From Thioalbus denitrificans (GTDB lineage: Bacteria; Pseudomonadota; Gammaproteobacteria; DSM-26407), in NCBI RefSeq assembly GCF_003337735.1, contig NZ_QPJY01000001.1:784175-848174 (forward strand): 64,000 bases of DNA, read 5' to 3'. A program made the position numbers and the translations under genes. This document shows positions 1 to 9,300 of this stretch, in pieces. Within the stretch, counting starts at the first letter, position 1; each line of letters opens with the position of its first letter. The notes beneath the pieces are model-generated. The model was not told where the DNA came from. It did no database searches and saw only the letters and a program-made list of their open reading frames with translations.

Positions 1-1
1 T

Positions 2-652
2 CTGGGCTACTTTCAGCTCATACGGGCGGTGGATGCTTTCGTGGTTTACGATGATGTCAATTACATAAAGGGTGGATGGATAAACAGAAACTTTATTCTT
101 GGTCCGCGTGGCAAGCAGCTTATCACCTTGCAATTGCAGGGTGCGAGCCCAAATAAATTAATTAACACCATACTGATAGGCGGGAGGAATACGAAACTAT
201 TGCGGACTATAAAGCAGACCTATTGTAAAGCGCCATACTTCACCGAAGTATACCCAGTTATTGAAAAAATACTCAACCACAGAGAAATAAATCTGTCCCG
301 CTTCCTTGTTTATCAGTTGCTAACCATATGCGACTATCTAAACATTCAACCAAATTGGTATATCTCATCGTCGTTGAAAAAAAATAGTGTGTTACGCGGC
401 GAGGACAAAGTCCTTGCTATTTGTGCAGAGCTAGGCGCGACGCATTACATCAATCTCCCAGGCGGACAATCACTCTACAAAAAGGACGCGTTCGCCAGTC
501 GCCAGATCCAGCTTTCATTTATAGAACCTAGAGTCTACGCGTATCGGCAATTCGGTGACGAATTTATATCCGGTCTATCTATGGTCGATGTGATGATGTT
601 CAATGATAAAACACAATGCAGGGCCTTGCTCCAGGAGTACGAACTTGTCTGA
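2..652 (+). CDS. WbqC-like family protein, 5' end cut by window
   Basis: The frame is already open at the left edge (residues GYFQLIRAVDAFVVYDDV), so the true start lies outside the window and the GTG at 29 is internal. The run GYFQL, YDDVNYIKGGWINRN and a following GxxQLITLQL-like strand match the WbqC family, which is common in O-antigen and capsule clusters. WbqC proteins are thought to act in nucleotide-sugar or glycan assembly, but the reaction is not firmly known. The stop overlaps the probable TTG start of the aminotransferase gene at 645, so the two are translationally linked. Base composition is AT-rich compared with genes beyond 13 kb. Confidence 0.85.
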   Translation: MGYFQLIRAVDAFVVYDDVNYIKGGWINRNFILGPRGKQLITLQLQGASPNKLINTILIGGRNTKLLRTIKQTYCKAPYFTEVYPVIEKILNHREINLSRFLVYQLLTICDYLNIQPNWYISSSLKKNSVLRGEDKVLAICAELGATHYINLPGGQSLYKKDAFASRQIQLSFIEPRVYAYRQFGDEFISGLSMVDVMMFNDKTQCRALLQEYELV

Positions 653-1625
653 GCGCAAGGCCGACCCGATCGGTGGCTATTTTGAGCTTGAGCTACCAGA
701 TGATAAAGGCCTTCCCCACCACGGTGCAATGAGATTTCAGTCTGCCAGGGCGGCGTTCTTAGCCCTACTGCGCACCGGAACGCCAAAGAAGGTCTGGATG
801 CCGAGATACATCTGCGACGCCATGTTGGCTCCCTTGAGAAATGCGCAAGTCGAGTACCGATGGTATGACCTGACCGAGCAACTGGAAGTCGCTCCAAACG
901 TAAGCATTGATAGCCACGACTGGCTGCTCTATGTGGACTATTTTGGCATTTGCCATAGGAACGTGCGCGAACTGCTTGCGCGCTTTGATCCTGACCAAGT
1001 GGTATTAGATTATTCGCAATCGTTTTTTTCGCCGCTGGTACAGGATGCTTTGGCAACAATATTTTCACCGAGAAAATTTTTCGGAGTGCCTGATGGGGGG
1101 TTATTGCTAGGGCGGTTGCGGGTCCCGTTGCCGGCAATGCGGGATACCGGTTCCTTATCCCGCGCTTCGCATCTCCTCCGACGGCTGGCAGTTTCTCCTG
1201 AGGCAGGGTATCCAGGATTTCTTCGCGCAGAACAAAGCCTAGAAGATTGTGAGCCAAGGCAAATGTCAAAACTTACGGACCGTATTCTTTCCTCCATCAA
1301 TTATCATCGTGTCTCGAATAGGCGGCGAGAGAACTTTTTTTTCCTCCATGAACAGTTGGGCGTGCACAATCACCTGCTATTTGATGCTTCGAATATTGTG
1401 GCGCCCATGTGTTATCCATTCGTGACCCGTGATGCCGGTCTGAGGGAGAGGCTTAGACGAAATAGAATTTTTGTGCCGACCTACTGGCCCGAGGCGGTTG
1501 ACCGGATGGAGGAGCGATCAATAGGAGAAATCATAAAGAATCTAGTCCCTCTGCCCATAGATCAGAGGTACGGAAGAACACAGATGAAAAGACTGGTATC
1601 CGTCGTCCTTGGTGCAAAGACATGA
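645..1625 (+). CDS. DegT/DnrJ/EryC1-type aminotransferase-like protein
   Basis: This is probably a PLP-dependent sugar aminotransferase of the DegT/WecE fold, about 326 residues and short for the family (usually 360-400). SPRKFFGVPDGG at about residues 141-152 resembles the PLP-lysine segment (K144). The aspartate of VVLDYSQS (about 122) fits the residue that contacts the pyridine nitrogen. I prefer the TTG start at 645: it follows an AGGAG at 632-636 and overlaps the upstream stop at 650-652. An upstream in-frame ATG at 603 would give a deeper overlap. Its stop overlaps the ATG of the sulfotransferase by 4 bases. Because the family is divergent here, the substrate is unknown and a non-catalytic role cannot be excluded. 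Confidence 0.7.
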   Translation: MSERKADPIGGYFELELPDDKGLPHHGAMRFQSARAAFLALLRTGTPKKVWMPRYICDAMLAPLRNAQVEYRWYDLTEQLEVAPNVSIDSHDWLLYVDYFGICHRNVRELLARFDPDQVVLDYSQSFFSPLVQDALATIFSPRKFFGVPDGGLLLGRLRVPLPAMRDTGSLSRASHLLRRLAVSPEAGYPGFLRAEQSLEDCEPRQMSKLTDRILSSINYHRVSNRRRENFFFLHEQLGVHNHLLFDASNIVAPMCYPFVTRDAGLRERLRRNRIFVPTYWPEAVDRMEERSIGEIIKNLVPLPIDQRYGRTQMKRLVSVVLGAKT

Positions 1626-2641
1626 ATACAATGCGCGACTCCGCCCTAGGGAGAACAGCAAATTTCGCTCGAAATATGCAATTGGAAACTCTCTTGAAGG
1701 ATATCAATTCATTGCTCTGGGAGAGCGAAAAGACTCTTCTGCGAAATCACAAGCCAGCAAAATGGCCGGTAGTTTTGATAATGGGATCGGCGCGGAGCGG
1801 GACTACTTTGTTACTACAGTGGCTCGCGAACACTGGAGTCATCGCATATCCAACCAATCTTCTATCACGTTTCTACCATGCGCCGATTATTGGCGCAAAG
1901 ATCCAGCTGCTGCTAACAGATGACCGCTACAACTTCAGGGATGAACTGAATGATTTGGGTCAAAAGTGCAACTATGTTTCGGAAAACGGCAAAACAAAAG
2001 GTGTTTTGGCTCCCAACGAATTTTGGTATTTCTGGCGGCGCTTCTTAACGGAACCCTGTCGTGATGTTTGGACAAACGAAGAGATGCGCGAAGGCATGGA
2101 CGCAAAAACCATGGCTGCGGAACTTTATGGAATTATCGATGTGTTCAATAAGCCTTTTGTCACCAAAGGTATGCTATTTAACTATAATATCGAATTGCTC
2201 GATTCTATCTTGGATAAAGTCCTATTTATTCATATGCATCGAGATCCGGTTGAGAATGTCGCTTCTCTTATCGATGCTAGGCGGCGGCAATTGGGAAGCA
2301 GCGACGCCTGGTATTCGTTCAAGATTCCGGAATATGCCCGGTTGTCAGAAATGAACACGATCCAACAAGTGGCCGGGCAAGTGCACTACATTAATCAGGC
2401 GGTGCGTCGGGGTCTAAATAGCGTCGACAACAACCGAAAACTCGTAGTGCAATACAAGGAGTTATGTGATAGGCCGGCTGATGTATTTGAAAGAGTGATG
2501 AAAAAAATTGGGATGGCCAGCATCCAATACAAAGGTCCTGGTCGCTTCGAAAACACACGTGAAGGGGGCGTTAAGAATCGTCGTGAGATTGAAGATGCAC
2601 TGCGGTTCTTTGATCGTGGACTAACCAGTGGTGGATCCTAA
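1622..2641 (+). CDS. Sulfotransferase family protein
   Basis: A predicted PAPS-dependent sulfotransferase of 339 residues. The 5'-phosphosulfate-binding loop is MGSARSGTTLLLQWL (about 54-68). The 3'-phosphate-binding segment is HMHRDPVENVASLIDARR (about 204-221), with the expected Arg and a Ser further on. These motifs are typical of Sulfotransfer_3-like enzymes that sulfate carbohydrates or small molecules. The ATG overlaps the preceding stop (ATGA), which fits one operon. In this glycan cluster the likely acceptor is a sugar of the surface polysaccharide; that is inference. No signal peptide is visible, so it acts in the cytosol. Confidence 0.85.
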   Translation: MNTMRDSALGRTANFARNMQLETLLKDINSLLWESEKTLLRNHKPAKWPVVLIMGSARSGTTLLLQWLANTGVIAYPTNLLSRFYHAPIIGAKIQLLLTDDRYNFRDELNDLGQKCNYVSENGKTKGVLAPNEFWYFWRRFLTEPCRDVWTNEEMREGMDAKTMAAELYGIIDVFNKPFVTKGMLFNYNIELLDSILDKVLFIHMHRDPVENVASLIDARRRQLGSSDAWYSFKIPEYARLSEMNTIQQVAGQVHYINQAVRRGLNSVDNNRKLVVQYKELCDRPADVFERVMKKIGMASIQYKGPGRFENTREGGVKNRREIEDALRFFDRGLTSGGS

Positions 2642-2792
2642 TTGTTGGGGGAGGTTGCTATCAGAGAAAATAACGGAACCCGACGACTGTCGACGAAAAG
2701 AGCAGATTAAAGAGGTGTTATTTAAAGCGGTCGGCAATTTAATGCCTGCCGAAAAGGATTCAGCAAAAGGTTCATGTAATGTCGCTTGGTAA
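2628..2792 (+). CDS. Possible small ORF between sulfotransferase and flippase
   Basis: An open frame of 54 codons starts with GTG at 2628 inside the end of the sulfotransferase and ends 14 bases inside the flippase gene. An alternative TTG start at 2655 lies directly behind a GGGGGAGG purine run. The product is charged and soluble in appearance (SEKITEPDD, RRKEQIKEVLFKAVGNL) and resembles nothing I recognise. It could be a real small protein, a frameshifted C-terminal tail of the sulfotransferase, or chance. It is listed because the 137-base gap otherwise has no content in a tightly packed operon. Confidence 0.2.
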   Translation: MVDPNCWGRLLSEKITEPDDCRRKEQIKEVLFKAVGNLMPAEKDSAKGSCNVAW

Positions 2793-4221
2793 AAAAGCGT
2801 TATCTGGTGCGCTATGGAACTTATTTCAGCGGGCGGGTACGGCTTTAATAGAATTCCTTGTAACGTTAATTCTTGCGCGGTATCTGAGTCCTGGTGAGTT
2901 TGGGTTGCTGGCAATGATGGCGCTGTTCATTGCAATTGCAAACAACGTTATGGACTCAGGTTTCACAGAGGCACTTATACGAAAGTCAGATGTGAAGTCG
3001 GTGGATCTAGATACCGTTTTTTACTCAAATCTTGTTATGGGTATGGTTGCGTACACTATATTGTTTTTCAGTGCACCAATTATTGCGGGCTTTTATCAAG
3101 AAGAAAAATTATTGAATTTAATTCGCGTTACTGGTTTGGTTGTTTTAATTAATGCATCAAGAATGGTCCATGTTGCCATATTGAGTCGAAAATTAAATTT
3201 TAAAAGACAACTGCAAGCAACTATTCCTGCGGTTATTATTTCTGGTGTAGTTGCGGTTACTCTAGCGCAAGCCGGTGTGGGTGCATGGTCGCTTGTTGTG
3301 CAGATGCTTGTGACTGCATTTGTTAGCAGTGGCATTTACTGGCGGTTAAGCATATGGCGCCCCGGTTTTAGGTTTAGGCGAAGTACGTTTCGTGAGTTGT
3401 TTGGATTCGGCTCAAGATTATTTGGAGCTAATTTAAATAACATTGTTTTTGAAAACATTTACGTACTAGTAATAGCGCGAATATTCAGCGCAACGGTCGC
3501 TGGGCATTACTTTTTGGCAGATAAAATTAAGAATATGTTACTACAGTTGCTTGTCGGAACCATGCAGACTGTCATGTATCCAGCCTTTGCAAGCATACAA
3601 AACGAAACTGAAAAATTAAAAAGCGGTTTTCGCCAGATCGTGAAAGTGACAACATTCATATTGTTTCCACTTCTGCTATTTGTGGCAGCTTTGGCAAAAC
3701 CGCTGTTTTCTTTCCTGTTACCAGAAGACTGGTCATCTGCTGCGCCATATTTGCAGTTGCTATGTTTTACGGGCTTGCTTTACCCATTGCATGCGATAAA
3801 TCTAAATGTTTTAAAAGTAAAAGGTCGTTCAGAGCTTATTCTCTATTTGGATATAATAAAAAAATTATTTATGATATTTGTGCTTTTTTTAAGCTACCGT
3901 TTCGGAGTGATAGGAATATTAATAGGGCAGTTTGTAGGTTCAGTAATATCATATGTGCCAAATAGTTACTATTCGTCGCGCTTGATAGGTTACTCAATAA
4001 AGGAGCAGTTGGCTGACATCTATCCATCGCTTCTTCTTTCAGCGGCTATTGCAGGCGCGGTATTCGTGCTTGTTGAATTGTTGCCACTAACATCAGAGTT
4101 GCAGTTGACTATATTGGGGTTGGCGTCTGTGGCTGCATATCTTGGTCTAGCGGTCATGTTTAATATGTCGTCTATGCAGATTGCTGTATCTATATTTGGC
4201 ATAATGCGTATTCAAAAATAG
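2779..4221 (+). CDS. Lipopolysaccharide/polysaccharide flippase (MOP superfamily, WzxC-like)
   Basis: An integral membrane protein of 480 residues with about 12-14 hydrophobic segments. The N-terminus (GALWNLFQRAGTALIEFLV, then LARYLSPGEFGLLAMM) is characteristic of polysaccharide-transporter/Wzx proteins of the MOP superfamily, which flip undecaprenyl-linked glycans across the inner membrane. The ATG at 2779 follows AAAGG at 2766-2770. Codon use is strongly AT-rich, more so than any gene outside the island. A flippase beside glycosyltransferases, a sulfotransferase and an aminotransferase identifies the block as a Wzx-type surface glycan locus. No Wzy polymerase is evident in this window. 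Confidence 0.88.
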   Translation: MSLGKKALSGALWNLFQRAGTALIEFLVTLILARYLSPGEFGLLAMMALFIAIANNVMDSGFTEALIRKSDVKSVDLDTVFYSNLVMGMVAYTILFFSAPIIAGFYQEEKLLNLIRVTGLVVLINASRMVHVAILSRKLNFKRQLQATIPAVIISGVVAVTLAQAGVGAWSLVVQMLVTAFVSSGIYWRLSIWRPGFRFRRSTFRELFGFGSRLFGANLNNIVFENIYVLVIARIFSATVAGHYFLADKIKNMLLQLLVGTMQTVMYPAFASIQNETEKLKSGFRQIVKVTTFILFPLLLFVAALAKPLFSFLLPEDWSSAAPYLQLLCFTGLLYPLHAINLNVLKVKGRSELILYLDIIKKLFMIFVLFLSYRFGVIGILIGQFVGSVISYVPNSYYSSRLIGYSIKEQLADIYPSLLLSAAIAGAVFVLVELLPLTSELQLTILGLASVAAYLGLAVMFNMSSMQIAVSIFGIMRIQK

Positions 4222-4375
4222 AATTGCAATTATACGTTGTATTAAAATGCCAATAATTTTAATGGCTAAACTTATAAATATTGTATTCAATAGCAAAATG
4301 GCCTGCGCCTGTACTATTTTCAGAGTAATTAATTGATGCGCAATGTCTAGAAATATATGAAGGAGAACAAGCGTT

Positions 4376-5344
4376 GTGGCAAACTATTCCTGTGATGTCA
4401 GTGTATGTATAACCTCTTATAACCACGAAGATTATATACGCGACTGTGTCATGAGCGTAATTGCTCAACGCGAGGATGTCTCGTTAGAGGTAATCATCGG
4501 TGACGATTGCTCAAATGACAAAACAAAACAAATTCTGAAAAAACTGAAAACAACATACCCTGATATAATAACAGTGGTGAGACATGAGGCGAACCTCGGG
4601 TATGGTGCATTGAATCTTAGATCCATTCTTCCTCTGACCAGAGGTCGCTATATTGCTCACTTGGATGGAGACGATTTTTGGCTTCCAGGAAAACTTCGTC
4701 AACAAATGCAATACATGGAGAAAAATGATGGATGTGTAGCGGTGTGTACAAATTCATTATGTCTGGACAAAAATGGTGTGGCATTGGGTGTATTCAACAA
4801 TCAGGGAAAAATAAAAAGAATAAGCAGAACATATCTTATGCAATATGGTAATTTCATCAATCATAGTACCCTGCTCTACAAAGCGGAATTGCGTGAGTCA
4901 ATAATACCGCCAGATGGATTGTTCATAGATTATACGCTACTTATGAACTTGGCTTCGCTTGGGGATATTGGATACATAGACAAGATTCTGTCAGTGTACA
5001 GGATAGGTACCGCATCGTCTGTTATTGATAATTTGAACGAGCATGTGCGTTCATTGTACTGGGAGTCAATAAATAAACCGTCTGGTGAAGTGGTTGGTGA
5101 TAGAAATAAGCGGTTGGCATCCGCGGACTTTCTCAGCAAAGTCTTCTATCGATCCATTAAAACGCGCTCAATGGCATTGATGAAAAAATGGTGGCCTATA
5201 GTCTCTGCTGAGCATCGAGAACATAAAGCAAGGCTCACATTGTTGGCCATATCAAATATCCTGATTACTGGAATTCGTCTGTTTTTGTCATTGGTGGCAT
5301 CCCGTATCGGTGGGACTCGCCTTCGAGTTATCTATTGGCGATAA
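4376..5344 (+). CDS. Glycosyltransferase family 2
   Basis: A GT-A-fold glycosyltransferase of 322 residues. The N-terminal domain begins DVSVCITSYNHEDYI. It has a nucleotide-contacting GDDCSNDKT (about 42-50) and a metal-binding DGDD in HLDGDDFW (about 95-102). The start is a GTG at 4376, preceded by a clear AAGGAG. A hydrophobic stretch near the C-terminus (about 285-305) could anchor it at the inner membrane. It sits 154 bases after the flippase and 6 bases before the methyltransferase gene, so it is probably co-transcribed with the latter. The donor sugar cannot be read from the sequence. Confidence 0.88.
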   Translation: MANYSCDVSVCITSYNHEDYIRDCVMSVIAQREDVSLEVIIGDDCSNDKTKQILKKLKTTYPDIITVVRHEANLGYGALNLRSILPLTRGRYIAHLDGDDFWLPGKLRQQMQYMEKNDGCVAVCTNSLCLDKNGVALGVFNNQGKIKRISRTYLMQYGNFINHSTLLYKAELRESIIPPDGLFIDYTLLMNLASLGDIGYIDKILSVYRIGTASSVIDNLNEHVRSLYWESINKPSGEVVGDRNKRLASADFLSKVFYRSIKTRSMALMKKWWPIVSAEHREHKARLTLLAISNILITGIRLFLSLVASRIGGTRLRVIYWR

Positions 5345-5350
5345 GGCTAG

Positions 5351-6145
5351 ATGAACAGGATCAACTACAAAAAAGCATTACTTGCTTTGGCATACCGTTT
5401 GGCATGGCCGCGTAATCACAAATGTATTCTTTGTGCGCATTCTTTCTTCAGGTACCTTCCCTATCGAAAAGGTAGCCTGCATTCCGCACCTTTAATGCGC
5501 GCACTTGATGTCGTCGGTAGTGACACTGATCGCTTCAGTTGCCCCTGGTGTGGTTGCCATGATCGCGAACGGCATCTTTACATGTACATGAACGCTAGCG
5601 GTATATTTGATGCGATCACAAATAGAAGCGTGCTACATTTTGCGCCTGAGAGAAGATTGTCAGAGCGTATAGTGTCTGCAGGGCCTGAGAAATACATCAA
5701 ATGCGACTTCATGCCACAGGCGATCGATGTGATGCCTGTGGACATTCTTGATATACCATTCAATGACTGTAGTTTCGACATTCTGATCGCCAATCATGTA
5801 ATGGAGCATGTGGCGGATGATGCCCGTGCCCTAACAGAAATATATCGAGTCTTGAAACCTGGCGGTTACGCAATTCTGCAAACTCCATACAGTTCCAAGT
5901 TGCAAAAAACATGGTCAGACCCAGGTATTGATACGGATGAGTGCCGCTATCAAGCATATGGGCAAGAGGACCACGTTAGGCTCTATGGGCTCGATATATT
6001 CGAGCGATACAAGCTCTCGGGATTGTCATCTTGTGTCAAGTGGCATGACGAACTGCTGGGAGATTTCGATGGGTGGTCTTATGGTGTCAACGAAAATGAA
6101 CCATTCTTTCTATTTATGCGAAAGCAGATGGAGTTCGATCGCTAA
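5351..6145 (+). CDS. Class I SAM-dependent methyltransferase with N-terminal Cys pairs
   Basis: A type-11 methyltransferase of 264 residues. Motif I is degenerate (VLHFAPE, about 94-100). It is followed by an acidic strand (DILDIPFNDCSFDILIANHVMEH, about 131-153) and VLKPGGYAILQTPY (about 168-180). The N-terminal third carries Cys25/Cys28 and Cys64/Cys67/Cys69 (CILC and CPWCGC), a probable zinc knuckle seen in some glycan-cluster methyltransferases. Its stop codon directly abuts the stop of the convergent glycosyltransferase gene (TAA then TTA, 6143-6148) with no spacer. It is the last gene of the forward glycan block. Confidence 0.82.
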   Translation: MNRINYKKALLALAYRLAWPRNHKCILCAHSFFRYLPYRKGSLHSAPLMRALDVVGSDTDRFSCPWCGCHDRERHLYMYMNASGIFDAITNRSVLHFAPERRLSERIVSAGPEKYIKCDFMPQAIDVMPVDILDIPFNDCSFDILIANHVMEHVADDARALTEIYRVLKPGGYAILQTPYSSKLQKTWSDPGIDTDECRYQAYGQEDHVRLYGLDIFERYKLSGLSSCVKWHDELLGDFDGWSYGVNENEPFFLFMRKQMEFDR

Positions 6146-7201
6146 TTACCGTATTTCAGGTAAACCGTAATGCAAAAGCAGTTTTAATTTTCTGGGAAAT
6201 ATTATGAAAACATTTCCGTAAACACGGGGTGTAATGCGACGCAGCCTGTGAATTTTGTGACGTTCTCCATGGAGATGTCGGGCCTGCATGAAAAGGCTCT
6301 GAAATACATTCCAATAAATAACTATAAATAACTTAGCATTACGTTTGAAAAGTGTTAATGAAGCACCTTCAATAGCGAGCAGTATCAAATGCAAAGGTAG
6401 GATCAGGCAGAGTCGCAATAGGGGGCTACACAACACCATTACGAACGTCTTGTTACGTTCAGACAGGCGACGTCGACGGTAGGTCGTTGACAACCCATTG
6501 TCGCTGGCGCGCCCTCCACCAAAGCTGGCTCCCTGGCGATGTCGGTAGTAACTGCCAGCAGTCGTCTGAACCGGATAGCCCGCGAGTCTTGCACGACAAC
6601 AGAGATACATATCCTCTGCAATGGATTCGAACCAATCCGGGAATCCGCCAAGTTCCTTCCATAGCAAGCGTGGCAGCCACATGCAGGCACCGATGACCAT
6701 TGCGACATCGCGTCGTGCAGGGTCAATGTTAGGCACAGGATTGTAAAAGGGGTCGAGGAGGCAGCCGCGGTCAACGACATCATAACTTTCCCAGTCACGT
6801 TGTGGCAGGGTGAGGATGCCTTCGGGCGACTGTGCTTGGGATGCAGTCAGCAGTGTAATCAGTGCATCAGGGGCTAAGGCGGCGTCATTGTTGAGCAGTA
6901 AAACGTACTTTCCACGAGCAGTTTCAACCATCCGATTGTTGCTGATGCAGAACCCGACATTTTCCTGACTTTCGATTACACGAATGTTCGGGTACATGTC
7001 GACCGGATAACGTTCACGCAGCAGGGCGAGGGAACGGTCAGTGGATGCGTCATCGTGAATGATAATCTCGACCGGGATACCGCCAGTCTGTGTTAACAAG
7101 GAGTCTATGCAGTCTGAAAGGACATGCTCACCATTATAGTTAGCGATGCAGATGGAGCAGAGGGGGTGAACCTGCCCGTTCATGCCTGTTGTATCCACCA
7201 T
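6146..7201 (-). CDS. Glycosyltransferase family 2 (rhamnosyltransferase-like)
   Basis: A GT2 enzyme of up to 351 residues. An internal ATG at 7183 would drop six residues. The GT-A core shows LCSICIANYNGEHVL, HDDASTD and the metal site LLLNNDAAL, with a WbbL-like organisation. Hydrophobic segments near residues 265-320 suggest C-terminal membrane association. The start overlaps the end of the upstream epimerase gene by 22 bases, so the pair is translationally coupled in the reverse-strand block. GC content is intermediate between the AT-rich forward block and the chromosome beyond 13 kb. Confidence 0.86.
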   Translation of the reverse strand: MVDTTGMNGQVHPLCSICIANYNGEHVLSDCIDSLLTQTGGIPVEIIIHDDASTDRSLALLRERYPVDMYPNIRVIESQENVGFCISNNRMVETARGKYVLLLNNDAALAPDALITLLTASQAQSPEGILTLPQRDWESYDVVDRGCLLDPFYNPVPNIDPARRDVAMVIGACMWLPRLLWKELGGFPDWFESIAEDMYLCCRARLAGYPVQTTAGSYYRHRQGASFGGGRASDNGLSTTYRRRRLSERNKTFVMVLCSPLLRLCLILPLHLILLAIEGASLTLFKRNAKLFIVIYWNVFQSLFMQARHLHGERHKIHRLRRITPRVYGNVFIIFPRKLKLLLHYGLPEIR

Positions 7202-8103
7202 TGCCAGGTGAACTCGAGTCCGCGCCGCAGGGAAGTTCGCGGCGACCAGTCGTACTCCTGTGACGCTTGGCCGGGGTCAAGGACGACCCGGTTGATGTCG
7301 ACTGTCCTGCCGGTGTCATGGACAATATTCAGCGTTGCGCCTGTAACGTCTCGGATTTCATCTATCAGCGAGTTGAGGCTGACACCGACCCCGCTTGAAG
7401 CATTGAAAATATGGGTGCCGGCAGGTATGGGACGGCCCAGTATGGCGAGGCAGAGCTGGATGAAATCGTCGATGTAGAGGTAATCCCGAACGGAGGTTCC
7501 GTCACCCCACACGGTCAGCGGAATCTGGCTCTTCACACAATCGAGCGCGGTCGGGATGATGCCGAATCCGCTTCTCCTGTTCTGTCCGGGACCATAAAGA
7601 TTGGAGGGGCGCAGTATGACGGCTGACCGCTGGAATTGCATGCAGAAGGCATGGATGAAGTGTTCGGCGGCGGCCTTTCCGGCCCCATAGTAGGACCTCG
7701 GGCGTATGCTGTCCTGCTCGCAGGCGGCGCGACCATTGGTCTCTCCGTAGAGTGTACCCCCCGACGAAAGGTACAGGAGTTCGCAGTGGGGTGCTGACTG
7801 AAGTGCCTCCAGCAAGGCGAGGGTCGGTCGCAGGTTGGCATCCAACTCGGCGATGGGCAGCCCAGCCGTTTGGCCGGGTGTGGATCGGGAGGCGGTGTGG
7901 ATGACTGCACGTGCGCGGCTCAGCAAGGGAGACAATTCTGCCGGGGTGTCGAATGTGCCAGTAACTGTTTCAATAGCAGGGGACAGTTCTGCGGATGGTC
8001 TGCGCACCAGAGCGATGACAGGTACGCCATGTGAGGCAAGAGTCGTCACGAGGTGTCTGCCGACAAATCCGCCGGCGCCTAAGACCAGGACTGCGTCAGC
8101 CAT
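7180..8103 (-). CDS. NAD-dependent epimerase/dehydratase (extended SDR)
   Basis: A nucleotide-sugar-modifying short-chain dehydrogenase of 307 residues. The dinucleotide motif GAGGFVG lies at 9-15. The active site has SS at 113-114 and Y139-x3-K143 in SYYGAGKAAAEHF, followed by LRPSNLYGPGQ, typical of UDP-glucose 4-epimerase and dTDP-sugar dehydratase relatives. The exact substrate is not decidable by eye. It overlaps the GT4 gene upstream by 8 bases and the GT2 gene downstream by 22, forming a tight three-gene reverse operon. It probably supplies the donor sugar used by its neighbours. Confidence 0.86.
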   Translation of the reverse strand: MADAVLVLGAGGFVGRHLVTTLASHGVPVIALVRRPSAELSPAIETVTGTFDTPAELSPLLSRARAVIHTASRSTPGQTAGLPIAELDANLRPTLALLEALQSAPHCELLYLSSGGTLYGETNGRAACEQDSIRPRSYYGAGKAAAEHFIHAFCMQFQRSAVILRPSNLYGPGQNRRSGFGIIPTALDCVKSQIPLTVWGDGTSVRDYLYIDDFIQLCLAILGRPIPAGTHIFNASSGVGVSLNSLIDEIRDVTGATLNIVHDTGRTVDINRVVLDPGQASQEYDWSPRTSLRRGLEFTWQWWIQQA

Positions 8104-9229
8104 ACCGCTTGTCCTCGATCAACTCGTGGTACAGGCTGACATAGCGCGCGGCGCAGTCCTCCCAAGTGCCGAATTCACGGCTTGCCCAGTTCCGGGCGGC
8201 GGTCCCTATCCTGTGGTTGTCAGGCCAGGTCTCAAGTTCTTTGACTCCTTCGCTGAGTTCTTCGGGTTTTCCACACAGCCAGCCGGTTTCGTTGTGAAGA
8301 ATGAGGTCTTCGTGGGCAGGAATGCGTGATGCGATGATGGGCAGACCGGCGGCCATCGCCTCGAGTAGGACCTGCGGTCGCCCCTCAGCATGGCGGCTCA
8401 GTGTAATGAACCCCTGTGCGGTCGGAAACCAGGTCTTGCACAGGTTTTCCGGGTTTTCCGGGCCATGGTAGTGCAGCCAGGGTGGCAGCTTGATGGACTC
8501 CTGCATTGGCCCGAAGAGATGCAATTCGCGGTGTTGACCCTCGAACAATGGTGCGCACCAGTCAAACAGGGGGCCCAGCTTGTCCCGGGTGATGCGGGTA
8601 ACTGCCAGCCATCTTGCAGGGCTCCTGGTCTGGCAGTCGCGCGTGATGGCATACCACATTGGATCGATGCCAAAAGGAACGAACACTACCTTGGCGAGTT
8701 CTGAGAACTGGCTCTTGAGTATGGGTACCATCCAGTCGGCATTCGGGCAGATGATCGTGGGATGGTTATTGAATATCCGCCGGAGCATGGCCCGCATCAT
8801 TGGGAGTTTCAGAAGCAGCATATCCGTGCCGAGGACACTGACAATCAAGGGTTTTCTGTCCGCCGGCAGGGGCAGAGCGTTTTGCAACCAGTTGACATGA
8901 TAAAGATCGACAGATGCTGAACGCTTATATGCCGACCGCAGCATCATAAGCAGCTTGACTGCGCTTATGAATGCGACGCCCTTGTTCGTTCGCAAGAGAT
9001 GTGCGATTCCTCCCTTATGCATCAACTCACTCAGCCAGGCAGACTCCCGAAGGGTGGTGGCTGGATTGATTGCAGTGTGCATGTCGCCAGGTGGTGCCCA
9101 CAGGTTGAGTTCCAGATCGGCTCGTAAGGCCAGGGCATTGCAAAGGTTTCTGATGAATATGCCCTTCCAGTCTTCCGTGCTTGCTGGATAGGTAGTGCTT
9201 ACCATGAGCGCAGTGATTGGTTCGTTCAT
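8096..9229 (-). CDS. Glycosyltransferase family 4
   Basis: A GT-B-fold retaining glycosyltransferase of 377 residues. The N-terminal domain begins TALMVSTTYPASTEDWKGIFIRN. The C-terminal donor-binding half contains the E-x7-E signature EGRPQVLLEAMAAGLP (about 280-295), followed by HNETGWLC, as in family 4. No signal peptide is visible, so it is cytosolic or peripheral. It is the first gene of the three-gene reverse block (GT4, epimerase, GT2). The 71-base gap upstream separates it from the DPM1-like gene, which may share its transcript. Confidence 0.88.
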   Translation of the reverse strand: MNEPITALMVSTTYPASTEDWKGIFIRNLCNALALRADLELNLWAPPGDMHTAINPATTLRESAWLSELMHKGGIAHLLRTNKGVAFISAVKLLMMLRSAYKRSASVDLYHVNWLQNALPLPADRKPLIVSVLGTDMLLLKLPMMRAMLRRIFNNHPTIICPNADWMVPILKSQFSELAKVVFVPFGIDPMWYAITRDCQTRSPARWLAVTRITRDKLGPLFDWCAPLFEGQHRELHLFGPMQESIKLPPWLHYHGPENPENLCKTWFPTAQGFITLSRHAEGRPQVLLEAMAAGLPIIASRIPAHEDLILHNETGWLCGKPEELSEGVKELETWPDNHRIGTAARNWASREFGTWEDCAARYVSLYHELIEDKRYG

Positions 9230-9300
9230 GGTGGTGATCCTTGACTCGGCATCCTGGGCGAAATTATTGATGCTCAGACGGCGGAAGAACGTGCGAGTGG

